Source of the DNA: Candidatus Allofournierella pullicola
GTDB lineage: Bacteria; Bacillota; Clostridia; Oscillospirales; Ruminococcaceae
NCBI GenBank assembly: GCA_019114225.1
Contig: DXFW01000039.1
Span: 1-64,000, forward strand
Reading direction: 5' to 3'
Length of the DNA stretch: 64,000 bases
Part shown: piece after piece, positions 44,024-51,267 of the stretch
Numbering within the stretch: position 1 is the first letter of the stretch
How the letters are laid out: each line of letters opens with the position of its first letter
Notes under the pieces: generated by a model
Database searches by the model: none
The model's input: the letters and a program-made list of their open reading frames with translations, nothing else
What the model was told of the DNA's origin: nothing
Made by a program: the position numbers and the translations under genes

Positions 44024-45229
44024 TTAATCTTCGTTTTCCACGAAATCGTTGGTGGTGGGGGCCTCCTGCACGTCCTGCGCGGTCTCCAGCGGCTCCCAGC
44101 TGAAGTTCGGGATCTCGTCCTCGTCCACCACGGTCACATAGGTCTTGCCGCAGTTGATCTCGAAGGGCTCTTCGGTCTCGAAGTCCACGATCCGCAGGGT
44201 GTCCAGCGGGGTGCCCTTCTGCCAGCGGATCCGCTCGATCTTGCCGCCGTAGCAGTAGTAGCCCACGCCGCCCCAGCTGTACTCGGCATACTGCAGGTCC
44301 TTGGCCTCATGGCCGGGATAGGTGTGGATGTCGGTGAAGAGGATGAGCAGGTTGTCGAACATCAGTTGCTGGCCGTTGTTCTCGTCGATGGTGTCCATGT
44401 AGGACCCCTTGCTGTAATACCACTGGGCCATGGCGTACTGGCCAAGGCTGGAATCGTAGTCGAACTGGGTGCGGTAGGACTGGGAGTGACGGATGGTCAC
44501 ACGGCCCGCGTCGGGGCTGGCGCCGCCGTCCAGGTGTTCGCCGGTGAGCACCTTGGCGGGGTCACGGTAGTCCACAAAATCGAAGAAGGTGGAGTTGTAC
44601 ATACGGCGGTCGTCCACATCGTGGCGCTCGATGTACTCCGCGATGAGCTGGCCGTTGGTGTAGGCGGTGTGCTCGGTGTCCACATGGTTGCCCGCCCAGT
44701 TCACACGGTCGCGGTTGCGGTAGTAGAGGTTGCCGTCGAAGTTGCCTTCCAGGTTCCACTCGTCGTAGTTGTAGTTGGTGATGTACTCCTTCTGCACCAC
44801 GCTCTGGCCAATGTGGACGTAGAGCGGCTGCCAGGGCAGCACCAGGCGGAAGAACTGGTCACGGGCAGAACGCACGGGCCCGATGTCCGGGATGTTGTTG
44901 TAGTCGGTGAAGAGGGCCATGAAACGGGTGATACCGCCCTCCACCTTGATCTCAAAGAGCATGTCCGCAGCGGACAGGCCCCGCTGGGGGCGGCAGGTCT
45001 GGATGTTGTTCACCATCACGGCGGTGATACGCTGGCCTTCCGCGTAGTCGGCGGTCTTTTCGTAGCCGGTGAGCACGTTGGCCTCATAGGGCTCGGGCGT
45101 GGGTTCGGGCGTGGCTTCCACAGCGGGTTCGCCTTTGCCGCCGGAAGTGGTGGTCTCGTCGCCGCCGCAGGCGGTGAACAGGCTGACCGACATGGTCAGC
45201 GCCAGCAGGATGCACAACAAACGTTTCAT
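44024..45229 (-). CDS. DUF3048 lipoprotein
   Basis: The ATG at 45229 gives 401 residues with a lipobox LFTAC (C21). A T/P/E-rich spacer precedes the DUF3048 domain: A-V-M-V-N-N, P-Q-R-G-L-S-A-A-D-M-L-F-E, E-G-G-I-T-R-F-M-A, and P-V-R-S-A-R-D. The C-terminal half contains W-Q-K-G-T-P and ends in an acidic tail. YerB of Bacillus belongs to this family. Promoter at 45292-45320. The neighbouring paralogues suggest a set of related surface lipoproteins. Confidence 0.85.
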   Translation of the reverse strand: MKRLLCILLALTMSVSLFTACGGDETTTSGGKGEPAVEATPEPTPEPYEANVLTGYEKTADYAEGQRITAVMVNNIQTCRPQRGLSAADMLFEIKVEGGITRFMALFTDYNNIPDIGPVRSARDQFFRLVLPWQPLYVHIGQSVVQKEYITNYNYDEWNLEGNFDGNLYYRNRDRVNWAGNHVDTEHTAYTNGQLIAEYIERHDVDDRRMYNSTFFDFVDYRDPAKVLTGEHLDGGASPDAGRVTIRHSQSYRTQFDYDSSLGQYAMAQWYYSKGSYMDTIDENNGQQLMFDNLLILFTDIHTYPGHEAKDLQYAEYSWGGVGYYCYGGKIERIRWQKGTPLDTLRIVDFETEEPFEINCGKTYVTVVDEDEIPNFSWEPLETAQDVQEAPTTNDFVENED

Positions 45230-45291
45230 GTACTGTTTCCCTCGTATTCCGCTTTTTATTGCAGGCGGCACGCCGCCCGATTCCTTTTTCT

Positions 45292-45320
45292 ATTATAGCA
45301 GGCACGCTGCTGCCGGGCAA
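45292..45320 (-). promoter_or_regulatory. Promoter of the second DUF3048 gene
   Basis: The minus strand reads TTGCCC (45315-45320), 17 bases, TATAAT (45292-45297). Confidence 0.7.
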
Positions 45321-45345
45321 CCGGCCCGGCGAATTTTCATGGGCG

Positions 45346-46467
45346 TCACTGACCGAAAAGTTCTGCCAGCGCCTGCCCGTCGATACGGCAGTTTTCGATC
45401 TGCTCGTCGGCCACCACGGCGATGTAGCTGGTGCCGGGGTTCACCTTCACGTCGATCTCCTTGCCCTCGTTGTCCACGATCCGCAGGGGGCTGGCCGGGT
45501 CCTCTTTGATCCAGCGCACCCGCTCGTAGCGTCCGCCGTTGAAATAGAGCCCCGCGCCCTGGTCGAACTGCACATGGGCCAGCACGCCGTCGGGGTATTT
45601 GTCGATCTTGGCAAAGAGCACAAACACATTGTCCGCCCCGTACTGGGCGCCGCCGTCGGCCGCGTCGGTCTGAGGCTGGTCGTACTGCCACTTGAGGTAT
45701 TTGCCCGAGGCCGCGTCGTAGCGGAAGGTGGCGTCGGCATAGCCGGAGAAGCGCAGATAGACCTCCTGCGCCTCGCCGCCCTCCAGCACGCGGTCGGGCT
45801 GGTCGTAGCGCACGAAGTCGAACACCGGGGGCGCTTCGTAGTTGGTGGAAGCCTGCAGGCCGAACTGCTCCACCGCCTGGGAAAAGGCGGCGCCGTCGGT
45901 GTAAACGCAGTGCTCCTGGCCCTTGGTCCTGCGGCGCTCGGTGTCGATCCAGTAGAAGTTGCGGTATTTGCCGTCAATGCTCTTGGTCTCGGTGTATTTG
46001 TAGAGATCCAGATACTGGGCCGCCACATTGGAGGTGCCGATGTGGGCATAGAGCGTCTGCAGCGGCAGCATGAGCTGCACATGCTGGTCCCGGGCGGAGC
46101 GGATGGGCCCCACCACCGGCATGGCGGCATAGTCCCGGTAGACGGCCATCAGACGGGTGATCCCGCTTTCGGTGACGATCTCATAGACCAGGTCCGCGCT
46201 GTTCAGCCCGCTCTGGGGCCAGGCGGCGCGCACGTTGTTGATCATCACCGCCACACCGCGCCGGCCAAGGGGATAATTCTCTCCCCGGGCAAGGCCGGTG
46301 TAAGGGTCGATGTCCTGAGGCACCTCATAGTCCACCAGGGTCTCGGGCGCAGCGTCCGGTTCGGGCGTGGGCGTGGCCTGGGGCTCTTCCGTGCGGGCAA
46401 AAACGCAGCCGCTGAGCACAGCGGCGCACAGCAGCGCCGCCGCAGCGCGTGCGGGCAGTCGTTTCAT
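45346..46467 (-). CDS. DUF3048 lipoprotein
   Basis: The ATG at 46467 follows GGGGGGA, giving 373 residues with a lipobox VLSGC (C21). The DUF3048 core shows G-V-A-V-M-I-N-N, P-Q-S-G-L-N-S-A-D-L-V-Y-E, E-S-G-I-T-R-L-M-A and P-I-R-S-A-R-D-Q. It is the copy closest to the family consensus. There is no hydrophobic segment besides the signal. Promoter at 46507-46535. Confidence 0.87.
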   Translation of the reverse strand: MKRLPARAAAALLCAAVLSGCVFARTEEPQATPTPEPDAAPETLVDYEVPQDIDPYTGLARGENYPLGRRGVAVMINNVRAAWPQSGLNSADLVYEIVTESGITRLMAVYRDYAAMPVVGPIRSARDQHVQLMLPLQTLYAHIGTSNVAAQYLDLYKYTETKSIDGKYRNFYWIDTERRRTKGQEHCVYTDGAAFSQAVEQFGLQASTNYEAPPVFDFVRYDQPDRVLEGGEAQEVYLRFSGYADATFRYDAASGKYLKWQYDQPQTDAADGGAQYGADNVFVLFAKIDKYPDGVLAHVQFDQGAGLYFNGGRYERVRWIKEDPASPLRIVDNEGKEIDVKVNPGTSYIAVVADEQIENCRIDGQALAELFGQ

Positions 46468-46506
46468 GGGTGTTCCCCCCTTCGCTGAAACGGTGTATCT
46501 CTTTTT

Positions 46507-46535
46507 ATCATACTCATTTTTGCCCGTTTTGTAAA
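46507..46535 (-). promoter_or_regulatory. Promoter of the first DUF3048 gene
   Basis: The minus strand reads TTTACA (46530-46535), 17 bases, TATGAT (46507-46512). Confidence 0.6.
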
Positions 46536-46637
46536 CTCTCTGTAACAATTAGACGCTTCAGCGGCCCCAAAAATTTCAATTTCATGTCGCTTTTTTCTTT
46601 TTGCCGGAATAACCTTTTTTCTTTTTCGGCTTTTGTG

Positions 46638-46666
46638 TTGACAAACCGTCGGGTGATTGCTATAAT
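46638..46666 (+). promoter_or_regulatory. Consensus promoter of tRNA-Lys
   Basis: TTGACA (46638-46643), 17 bases, TATAAT (46661-46666): a perfect match to both hexamers, 21 bases before the tRNA. Confidence 0.92.
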
Positions 46667-46687
46667 TGTTAAGCTGTATTCAGATAT

Positions 46688-46763
46688 GAGCCATTAGCTC
46701 AGTTGGCAGAGCACCTGACTTTTAATCAGGGTGTCCGGGGTTCGAATCCCCGATGGCTCACCA
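46688..46763 (+). tRNA. tRNA-Lys (anticodon TTT)
   Basis: A full cloverleaf is seen: acceptor GAGCCAT/ATGGCTC, D arm GCTC/GAGC, anticodon stem CCTGA/TCAGG with loop CTTTTAA (anticodon TTT), and T arm CGGGG-TTCGAAT-CCCCG. The CCA end is encoded. Confidence 0.97.
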
Positions 46764-46767
46764 GTTC

Positions 46768-46796
46768 GCCGCAAGTGATGTGTCGCTTGCGGCGGC
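46768..46796 (+). terminator. Probable terminator of tRNA-Lys
   Basis: A 9-bp stem CGCCGCAAG/CTTGCGGCG with an 8-base loop follows the CCA by a few bases. The T tract after it is weak (TTCTTATAA). Confidence 0.55.
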
Positions 46797-46906
46797 TTCT
46801 TATAAATAATAAAGCCGCCGGGTTTTGCGTCTTGGTCCCATTCCATTAGGCCATTGAAGGAATGGAGACAGGGCGCTTAATTTTTTATCAGTCAGGAGAG
46901 GTGTTT

Positions 46907-47407
46907 ATGATGTTTCGTGAAATGCGCCGCAACAAGCAGCTTTTGAGCGCCGAAGAGACCGCCGCCGTGCTGGAAAAAGGCACGTCCGGGGTGCTGGCCC
47001 TTGCTGGTGACGACGGCTACCCCTATGCCGTGCCCATCAGCTATGTGTTTGACGGAAACAAGCTCTATTTCCACTGCGCCAAGAGCGGCCACAAGCTGGA
47101 CGCCATCCGCCGCTGCCCCAAGGCTTCCTTCTGCGTGATCGACCAGGATCAGATCGTGCCCGAGGAATACACCAGCTATTTCCGCAGCGTGATCGCCTTC
47201 GGCACCATCCGGGAACTGGAAGGCGACGGCGAAAAGCGGACGGCCATTGAAAAGCTGGCCCGCAAGTATGTGCCCAATGATACCGCCGAGGGCATGGAAG
47301 CCGCCATCCAGCGGGACTGGGCGCCTTTGTGCATGCTGGAGATGACCATCGACCACATGACCGGCAAAGAGGCCATCGAACTGGTGAAGGCAAAAAAAGC
47401 GCAATAA
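46907..47407 (+). CDS. Pyridoxamine 5'-phosphate oxidase family protein (NimA-like)
   Basis: The ATG at 46907 (or 46910) follows AGGAGAGG. The 166-residue protein is an FMN-binding split barrel: an N-terminal M-R-R-N-K-Q-L-L motif, Y-P-Y-A-V-P-I-S-Y in the core strand, and H-C-A-K-S-G-H-K-L-D for FMN phosphate. NimA-type members are linked to nitroimidazole reduction; others bind heme or flavin with unknown roles. An inverted repeat CCATTCC/GGAATGG (46838-46865) lies in the leader. Confidence 0.85.
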   Translation: MMFREMRRNKQLLSAEETAAVLEKGTSGVLALAGDDGYPYAVPISYVFDGNKLYFHCAKSGHKLDAIRRCPKASFCVIDQDQIVPEEYTSYFRSVIAFGTIRELEGDGEKRTAIEKLARKYVPNDTAEGMEAAIQRDWAPLCMLEMTIDHMTGKEAIELVKAKKAQ

Positions 47408-47413
47408 AACGGC

Positions 47414-47451
47414 GGGAGCCGGCCCCTTGCGGGGGCCGGCTCCCTTTTTTG
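47414..47451 (+). terminator. Terminator of the NimA-like gene
   Basis: A 13-bp stem GGGAGCCGGCCCC/GGGGCCGGCTCCC with a 5-base loop is followed by TTTTTT. Confidence 0.92.
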
Positions 47452-47465
47452 TTTTTGGGCGGTTC

Positions 47466-48008
47466 TCACGCCTTTTGCAGCACAAAGCCCTTCACCTTGC
47501 GCAGCAGCGGCCAGAGGATGGCGCACAGCACGCCGCCGATGAGGGCGGTGATGAACTGGTTCACGCCGAACATGGTGCTGACGGTGGCCACCTGCTTTTC
47601 GTTGAGCACGCCGCCGAAGAGGGGCAGCAGCACGAACTGCAACCCGCCGGCCATCACGGCCACCTTGGCCGCCGCGCCCAAAAGAAAGCCCAGCCAGAAG
47701 AGCTTATCCTGTTTGCGCAGCGCCCAGGCGCACACCACCAGCGCGGCGTTGCCCGCCGCCACCAGCACGATGAGCTGGGGCATGAGCTGCATGACGGGGC
47801 TGGGGGCGATGAGGAAGGCCAGGATGGGGCTGAGCACCGCGATACACAAACCGCTGCCAAGGCCCACCGCCAGGGCGGCCAGCAGCAGAATGAGGTTCAC
47901 CAGCGGACCGGTGATGAACTGGCTGACGGTCTTGAACTGCTGCACCACCACACAAAGCGCCAGCAGCAGCGCGGTGCGGGTAAGCATACGGGTGTAAAAC
48001 TGTTTCAT
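47466..48008 (-). CDS. ECF transporter S-component-like membrane protein
   Basis: The ATG at 48008 follows AAAGGTGG, giving 180 residues. Six hydrophobic segments and an N-terminal R-T-A-L-L-L-A-L-C-V-V-V-Q-Q-F match the six-helix S-component fold that binds a vitamin or other ligand. The ligand cannot be read from the sequence. It would dock on the shared EcfT-EcfA1-EcfA2 module encoded at 31133-33711. It is divergent from the Crp/Fnr gene, and a dyad lies between them at 48093-48110. Confidence 0.75.
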   Translation of the reverse strand: MKQFYTRMLTRTALLLALCVVVQQFKTVSQFITGPLVNLILLLAALAVGLGSGLCIAVLSPILAFLIAPSPVMQLMPQLIVLVAAGNAALVVCAWALRKQDKLFWLGFLLGAAAKVAVMAGGLQFVLLPLFGGVLNEKQVATVSTMFGVNQFITALIGGVLCAILWPLLRKVKGFVLQKA

Positions 48009-48050
48009 GAAAATTCCACCTTTCCCGGGGCCCCTTCGCCCCTCTTTGCA

Positions 48051-48079
48051 TTGCTTTTCCTCGTAGATTTTACTATAAT
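48051..48079 (+). promoter_or_regulatory. Promoter of the Crp/Fnr operon
   Basis: TTGCTT (48051-48056), 17 bases, TATAAT (48074-48079), placing the start point near 48086. Confidence 0.7.
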
Positions 48080-48092
48080 GAGGGATAGATTG

Positions 48093-48110
48093 CTGTTGCC
48101 GCCGCAACAG
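48093..48110. promoter_or_regulatory. Candidate Crp/Fnr operator
   Basis: A perfect dyad CTGTTGC-CGCC-GCAACAG has the half-site spacing of Crp/Fnr sites. It lies just downstream of the crp start point, so binding could repress the gene. For the divergent S-component gene it lies upstream of possible -10 hexamers; one of them (TAAAAT, 48067-48072 on the minus strand) would put the dyad centre at -41.5. Confidence 0.5.
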
Positions 48111-48155
48111 TTGTGATTTTTTTGTTTATCTTTGGCAAAGAAAGGAGCCGCCCCC

Positions 48156-48845
48156 GTGGAAGAATATTACCCCCTGCTGGCGGCCACGCCTCTGTTTGCC
48201 GACATTCCGCCGGAGGGCCTTGACCGCCTGCTGGGCTGTTTTGCCCCGGCGGTGCGCCGCTATGAAAAAGGAGACATCCTGCTGCTGGCGGGCTACGACA
48301 CCGGCGAGATCGGCGTGCTGCTGGAAGGCAGCGCCACCGCCCTCAAGACCACGCCGGACGGCTCGGCGGTGGCCATCACCGACCTTGTGCCGGGCAGCGT
48401 GTTTGGCGACGTGCTGGCGGGCAGCGCGGTGAAAAGCCCGGTGACCATCACCGCCCGCAGCCCCTCCAAGGCGATGTTCATCTCCTGCCGCAGGCTGCTG
48501 TGCCCCTGTGCGGCCATGCACCCGGAGCACAACCAGCTGATGCAGAATCTGGTGCGCACCATCTCGGAAAAATATTTTGACCTGAGCCGCCGGGTGGACC
48601 TGCTCATCCTCAAAAGCCTGCGCTCCAAGCTGTGCGCCTACCTGCTGGGGCAGGCAAAGGCCGCCGGGGCGGACACCTTTTCCATCCCCTTCTCCCGGGC
48701 GGGGCTGGCGGAGTATCTGAACTGCGAGCGCAGCGCCCTTTGCCGGGAGCTTTCCCGCATGCGGGCCCAGGGCCTGATCGAGACTTATAAAAACAGCTTT
48801 AAGATCCTGGACCGGGCGGCCCTCGCCCGGGAGTACCAGCGCTGA
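48156..48845 (+). CDS. Crp/Fnr family transcriptional regulator
   Basis: I start at GTG 48156, eight bases after AAAGGAG, giving 229 residues. An N-terminal cyclic-nucleotide-binding-like beta barrel (about 10-120) is followed by a dimer helix and a winged HTH (about 170-215, F-S-R-A-G-L-A-E-Y-L-N-C-E-R-S-A-L-C-R-E-L). Cysteines cluster at the end of the barrel (I-S-C-R-R-L-L-C-P-C), a place where related clostridial regulators often have Cys. They may sense redox or metal, which is inference. A dyad in its own leader suggests autoregulation. Confidence 0.88.
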   Translation: MEEYYPLLAATPLFADIPPEGLDRLLGCFAPAVRRYEKGDILLLAGYDTGEIGVLLEGSATALKTTPDGSAVAITDLVPGSVFGDVLAGSAVKSPVTITARSPSKAMFISCRRLLCPCAAMHPEHNQLMQNLVRTISEKYFDLSRRVDLLILKSLRSKLCAYLLGQAKAAGADTFSIPFSRAGLAEYLNCERSALCRELSRMRAQGLIETYKNSFKILDRAALAREYQR

Positions 48846-48863
48846 ATTTTGGAGGAACGGAAA

Positions 48864-49832
48864 ATGAAGGAACTGCCGGTTTTGTACATCGTCATCCCCT
48901 GCTACAACGAGCAGCAGGTGCTGCCCGTCACCGCGCCCATGTTCTTTGAAAAGCTGCGCGGGCTGATGGCCGCCGGCCTCATTGCGCCGGAGAGCCGGGC
49001 GGTGTTTGTGAACGACGGCTCGAAGGACAGCACCTGGTCCATCATCCAGGACCTGGCCGCCAAAGAGGAGCTGGCGGAGGGGGTGTGCCTGTCCCGCAAC
49101 CGGGGTCACCAGAACGCCCTGCTGGGCGGCCTGATGACCGTGAAGGACCGCTGCGACATCACCATCAGCATTGACTGCGACGGTCAGGACGACATCAACG
49201 CCATGGACGAGATGGTGAAGGCTTACCACGACGGCTGCGAGGTGGTGTACGGCGTGCGCTCCAAGCGCACCACCGACACCTTCTTCAAGCGCTTCACCGC
49301 CGAGAGCTTTTACAAGCTGATGAACTGGATGGGCGCCCAGGTGGTGTTCAACCACGCGGACTACCGCCTTTTGAGCAGCCGGGTGCTGAACGAGTTTGCC
49401 AACTTCAAAGAGGTGAACATCTTTTTGCGGGGCATGGTGCCGCTGGTGGGCTTCAAGAGCACCAGCGTCTACTACGAGCGCGCCGAGCGGCTGGCGGGCG
49501 AGAGCCACTATCCCCTGAAGAAAATGCTGGCTCTGGCCTTCGACGGGATCACCAGCCTGTCGGTGAAACCCATCCGCCTCATCACCGGCTTTGGCGTGCT
49601 GGTGTCCTGTATCAGCTTCATCGGGGTGATCTGGGCGGTGGTGGCGGCGCTGCTGGGCCACACGGTGGCCGGCTGGGCCAGCACCATCTCCATCGTCTGC
49701 TTCATGGGCGGCATTCAGCTGTTGTGCCTGGGCGTGATCGGCGAATACATCGGCAAGATCTACATGGAGACCAAGGCCCGGCCCCGCTTCATCATCAGCG
49801 AGACCACCTTTGAGGAGAAGGCCCATGAGTGA
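48864..49832 (+). CDS. Polyprenyl-phosphate glycosyltransferase (GT2, GtrB/DPM1-like)
   Basis: The ATG at 48864 follows GGAGGAAC, giving 322 residues. A GT-A domain opens with Y-I-V-I-P-C-Y-N-E and holds the metal-binding D-C-D-G-Q-D-D. Two C-terminal transmembrane helices (about 230-300) end in G-E-Y-I-G-K-I-Y-M-E-T-K-x-R-P, as in enzymes that load glucose or another sugar on undecaprenyl phosphate. Eighteen bases separate it from the regulator. The lipid-linked sugar would decorate a surface polymer. Confidence 0.92.
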   Translation: MKELPVLYIVIPCYNEQQVLPVTAPMFFEKLRGLMAAGLIAPESRAVFVNDGSKDSTWSIIQDLAAKEELAEGVCLSRNRGHQNALLGGLMTVKDRCDITISIDCDGQDDINAMDEMVKAYHDGCEVVYGVRSKRTTDTFFKRFTAESFYKLMNWMGAQVVFNHADYRLLSSRVLNEFANFKEVNIFLRGMVPLVGFKSTSVYYERAERLAGESHYPLKKMLALAFDGITSLSVKPIRLITGFGVLVSCISFIGVIWAVVAALLGHTVAGWASTISIVCFMGGIQLLCLGVIGEYIGKIYMETKARPRFIISETTFEEKAHE

Positions 49833-50457
49833 AGAAAAGCTTGTCTGGCCCGGCAGCGCCCTGCTGGGTCCGGTGCCCCCGGTGCTGGTGAGCTGCGGCG
49901 AGGGCGAAACCGCCAACCTCATCACCGTCGCCTGGGCGGGCACCATCTGCACCCAGCCGCCCCGGGTGTCCATCTCGGTGCGTCCCACCCGCCACAGCTA
50001 CGGCCTCATCAAAGAGAGCGGCGAGTTCGTCATCAACCTGCCCACCACGGCGCTGGCCAAAGCGGTGGACTGGTGCGGCGTGAAAAGCGGCCGGGACGTG
50101 GACAAATTCGCCGCCATGGGCCTGCACGCCGCCCCCGCCTCAAAGGTGGGCTGCCCCCTGCTGGCGGAAAGCCCGGTGAGCCTGGAGTGCAAGGTGTTCC
50201 AGTGCCTTGAACTGGGCAGCCACGATCTGTTTTTGGCGGACGTGGTGGCGGTGGACGTGGACGAGGCCCTTTTGGACAGCGCCGGCAAGCTGCACCTGGA
50301 AAGGGCGGGCCTTTTGGCCTACGCCCACGGCGACTACTACGCCTTGGGCAAGCAGCTGGGCAAGTTCGGCTGGAGCGTGCGCAAGAAAAAGCCCGCGCCC
50401 AAAAAGCCGGGTGCGCGCCCCCAAAGTTCTTCCTCCCCCCGGCGGCCCCGCAAATGA
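49825..50457 (+). CDS. Flavin reductase family protein
   Basis: The ATG at 49825 overlaps the end of the glycosyltransferase gene by eight bases and follows GAGGAGAAG. The 210-residue protein has the flavin reductase-like split barrel (V-L-V-S-C-G-E-G-x-T-A-N-L-I-T-V-A-W-A-G, R-P-T-R-H-S-Y). The last 20 residues are Lys/Pro/Arg-rich and probably disordered. It likely binds FMN and acts in anaerobic electron transfer or detoxification. It shares no strong pathway link with the glycosyltransferase apart from the operon. Confidence 0.87.
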   Translation: MSEEKLVWPGSALLGPVPPVLVSCGEGETANLITVAWAGTICTQPPRVSISVRPTRHSYGLIKESGEFVINLPTTALAKAVDWCGVKSGRDVDKFAAMGLHAAPASKVGCPLLAESPVSLECKVFQCLELGSHDLFLADVVAVDVDEALLDSAGKLHLERAGLLAYAHGDYYALGKQLGKFGWSVRKKKPAPKKPGARPQSSSSPRRPRK

Positions 50458-50463
50458 ACCGAC

Positions 50464-50505
50464 GAAAAAGCGCCCTTTGGAGAAACACTCCAAAGGGCGC
50501 TTTTC
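50464..50505. terminator. Bidirectional terminator
   Basis: A 16-bp stem (AAGCGCCCTTTGGAG with its complement) and a short loop are flanked by AAAAA and TTTT. It lies between the flavin reductase and pflA genes. Confidence 0.9.
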
Positions 50506-50508
50506 TTT

Positions 50509-51234
50509 TTATTTTGGAGGGCCCAGCGCCTCGTAAAAGGGCGCAAGGTGCTCCTTGCCCGCCGGAGGCGTGCCTTCCAGCGGAAAGGGCAAACCCAGCG
50601 CGGCGTACTTTTCGATACAAAGGGTGCGGAAGGGCAGCAGTTCCACCTTTTCCACATTTTCGTATCCCTTTGCCAGCGCTGCCAGCCGGGCCGCGGCCTC
50701 GGGGCCGTCGTTGAGGCCGGGCGCCACCACGTGCCGCAGCCACACCGGGCGGCCCATCTCGCGGCAGAGGCCGAGGAATTCCAACGTGTGGGCAAGGCTG
50801 CCGCCGGTGTGGCGGCGGTAGTCCTCTTCGGTGGTGAACTTCAGATCGGCCAGCACCAGGTCGGTGTGTTCCAGCACTTTTGCGGCGCTTTCAAGGCTGG
50901 CCGCGCCGGAGGTGTCCAGCGCGGTGTGGAACCCCTCGGCCTTGAGGGCCGCCAGCAGCGCCGCGGCAAAGGCGCTCTGGGCCAGGGGCTCGCCGCCGGT
51001 GAGGGTAACGCCGCCATTCTTTTTGATATAGGGCGCGCAGCGGCGCACCTTTTGCAGCACTTCCTCCACCGTGACTTCCTGCCCGCCCTCAAAGGCCCAG
51101 GTGTCCGGGTTGTGGCAGTAGGCACAGCGCAGGGGGCACCCCTGAAAGAACACCACATAGCGCAGGCCGGGGCCATCCACCGCCCCCATGGACTGGAAGG
51201 AGTGGACGCGGCCGGAAAGGGCACTGTTTTCCAT
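50509..51234 (-). CDS. pflA: Pyruvate formate-lyase activating enzyme (PflA)
   Basis: The 241-residue radical SAM protein has the cluster C-P-L-R-C-A-Y-C, followed by T-L-T-G-G-E-P-L and a D-L-K-F region typical of glycyl-radical activases. It uses SAM and a 4Fe-4S cluster to make the glycyl radical on PflB. AAAGGAGG precedes the ATG, 33 bases after the pflB stop codon. It has only the radical-SAM cluster and no extra ferredoxin domain, as expected for pflA. Confidence 0.96.
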   Translation of the reverse strand: MENSALSGRVHSFQSMGAVDGPGLRYVVFFQGCPLRCAYCHNPDTWAFEGGQEVTVEEVLQKVRRCAPYIKKNGGVTLTGGEPLAQSAFAAALLAALKAEGFHTALDTSGAASLESAAKVLEHTDLVLADLKFTTEEDYRRHTGGSLAHTLEFLGLCREMGRPVWLRHVVAPGLNDGPEAAARLAALAKGYENVEKVELLPFRTLCIEKYAALGLPFPLEGTPPAGKEHLAPFYEALGPPK

Positions 51235-51267
51235 GGGCGGGGCCTCCTTTCACATGGCGCTGCGGCC

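Noticed and set aside
48126-49988. Minus-strand open frame of 620 codons opposite the Crp/Fnr and glycosyltransferase genes
   Set aside because: Shadow of two well-supported genes; no SD or domain.
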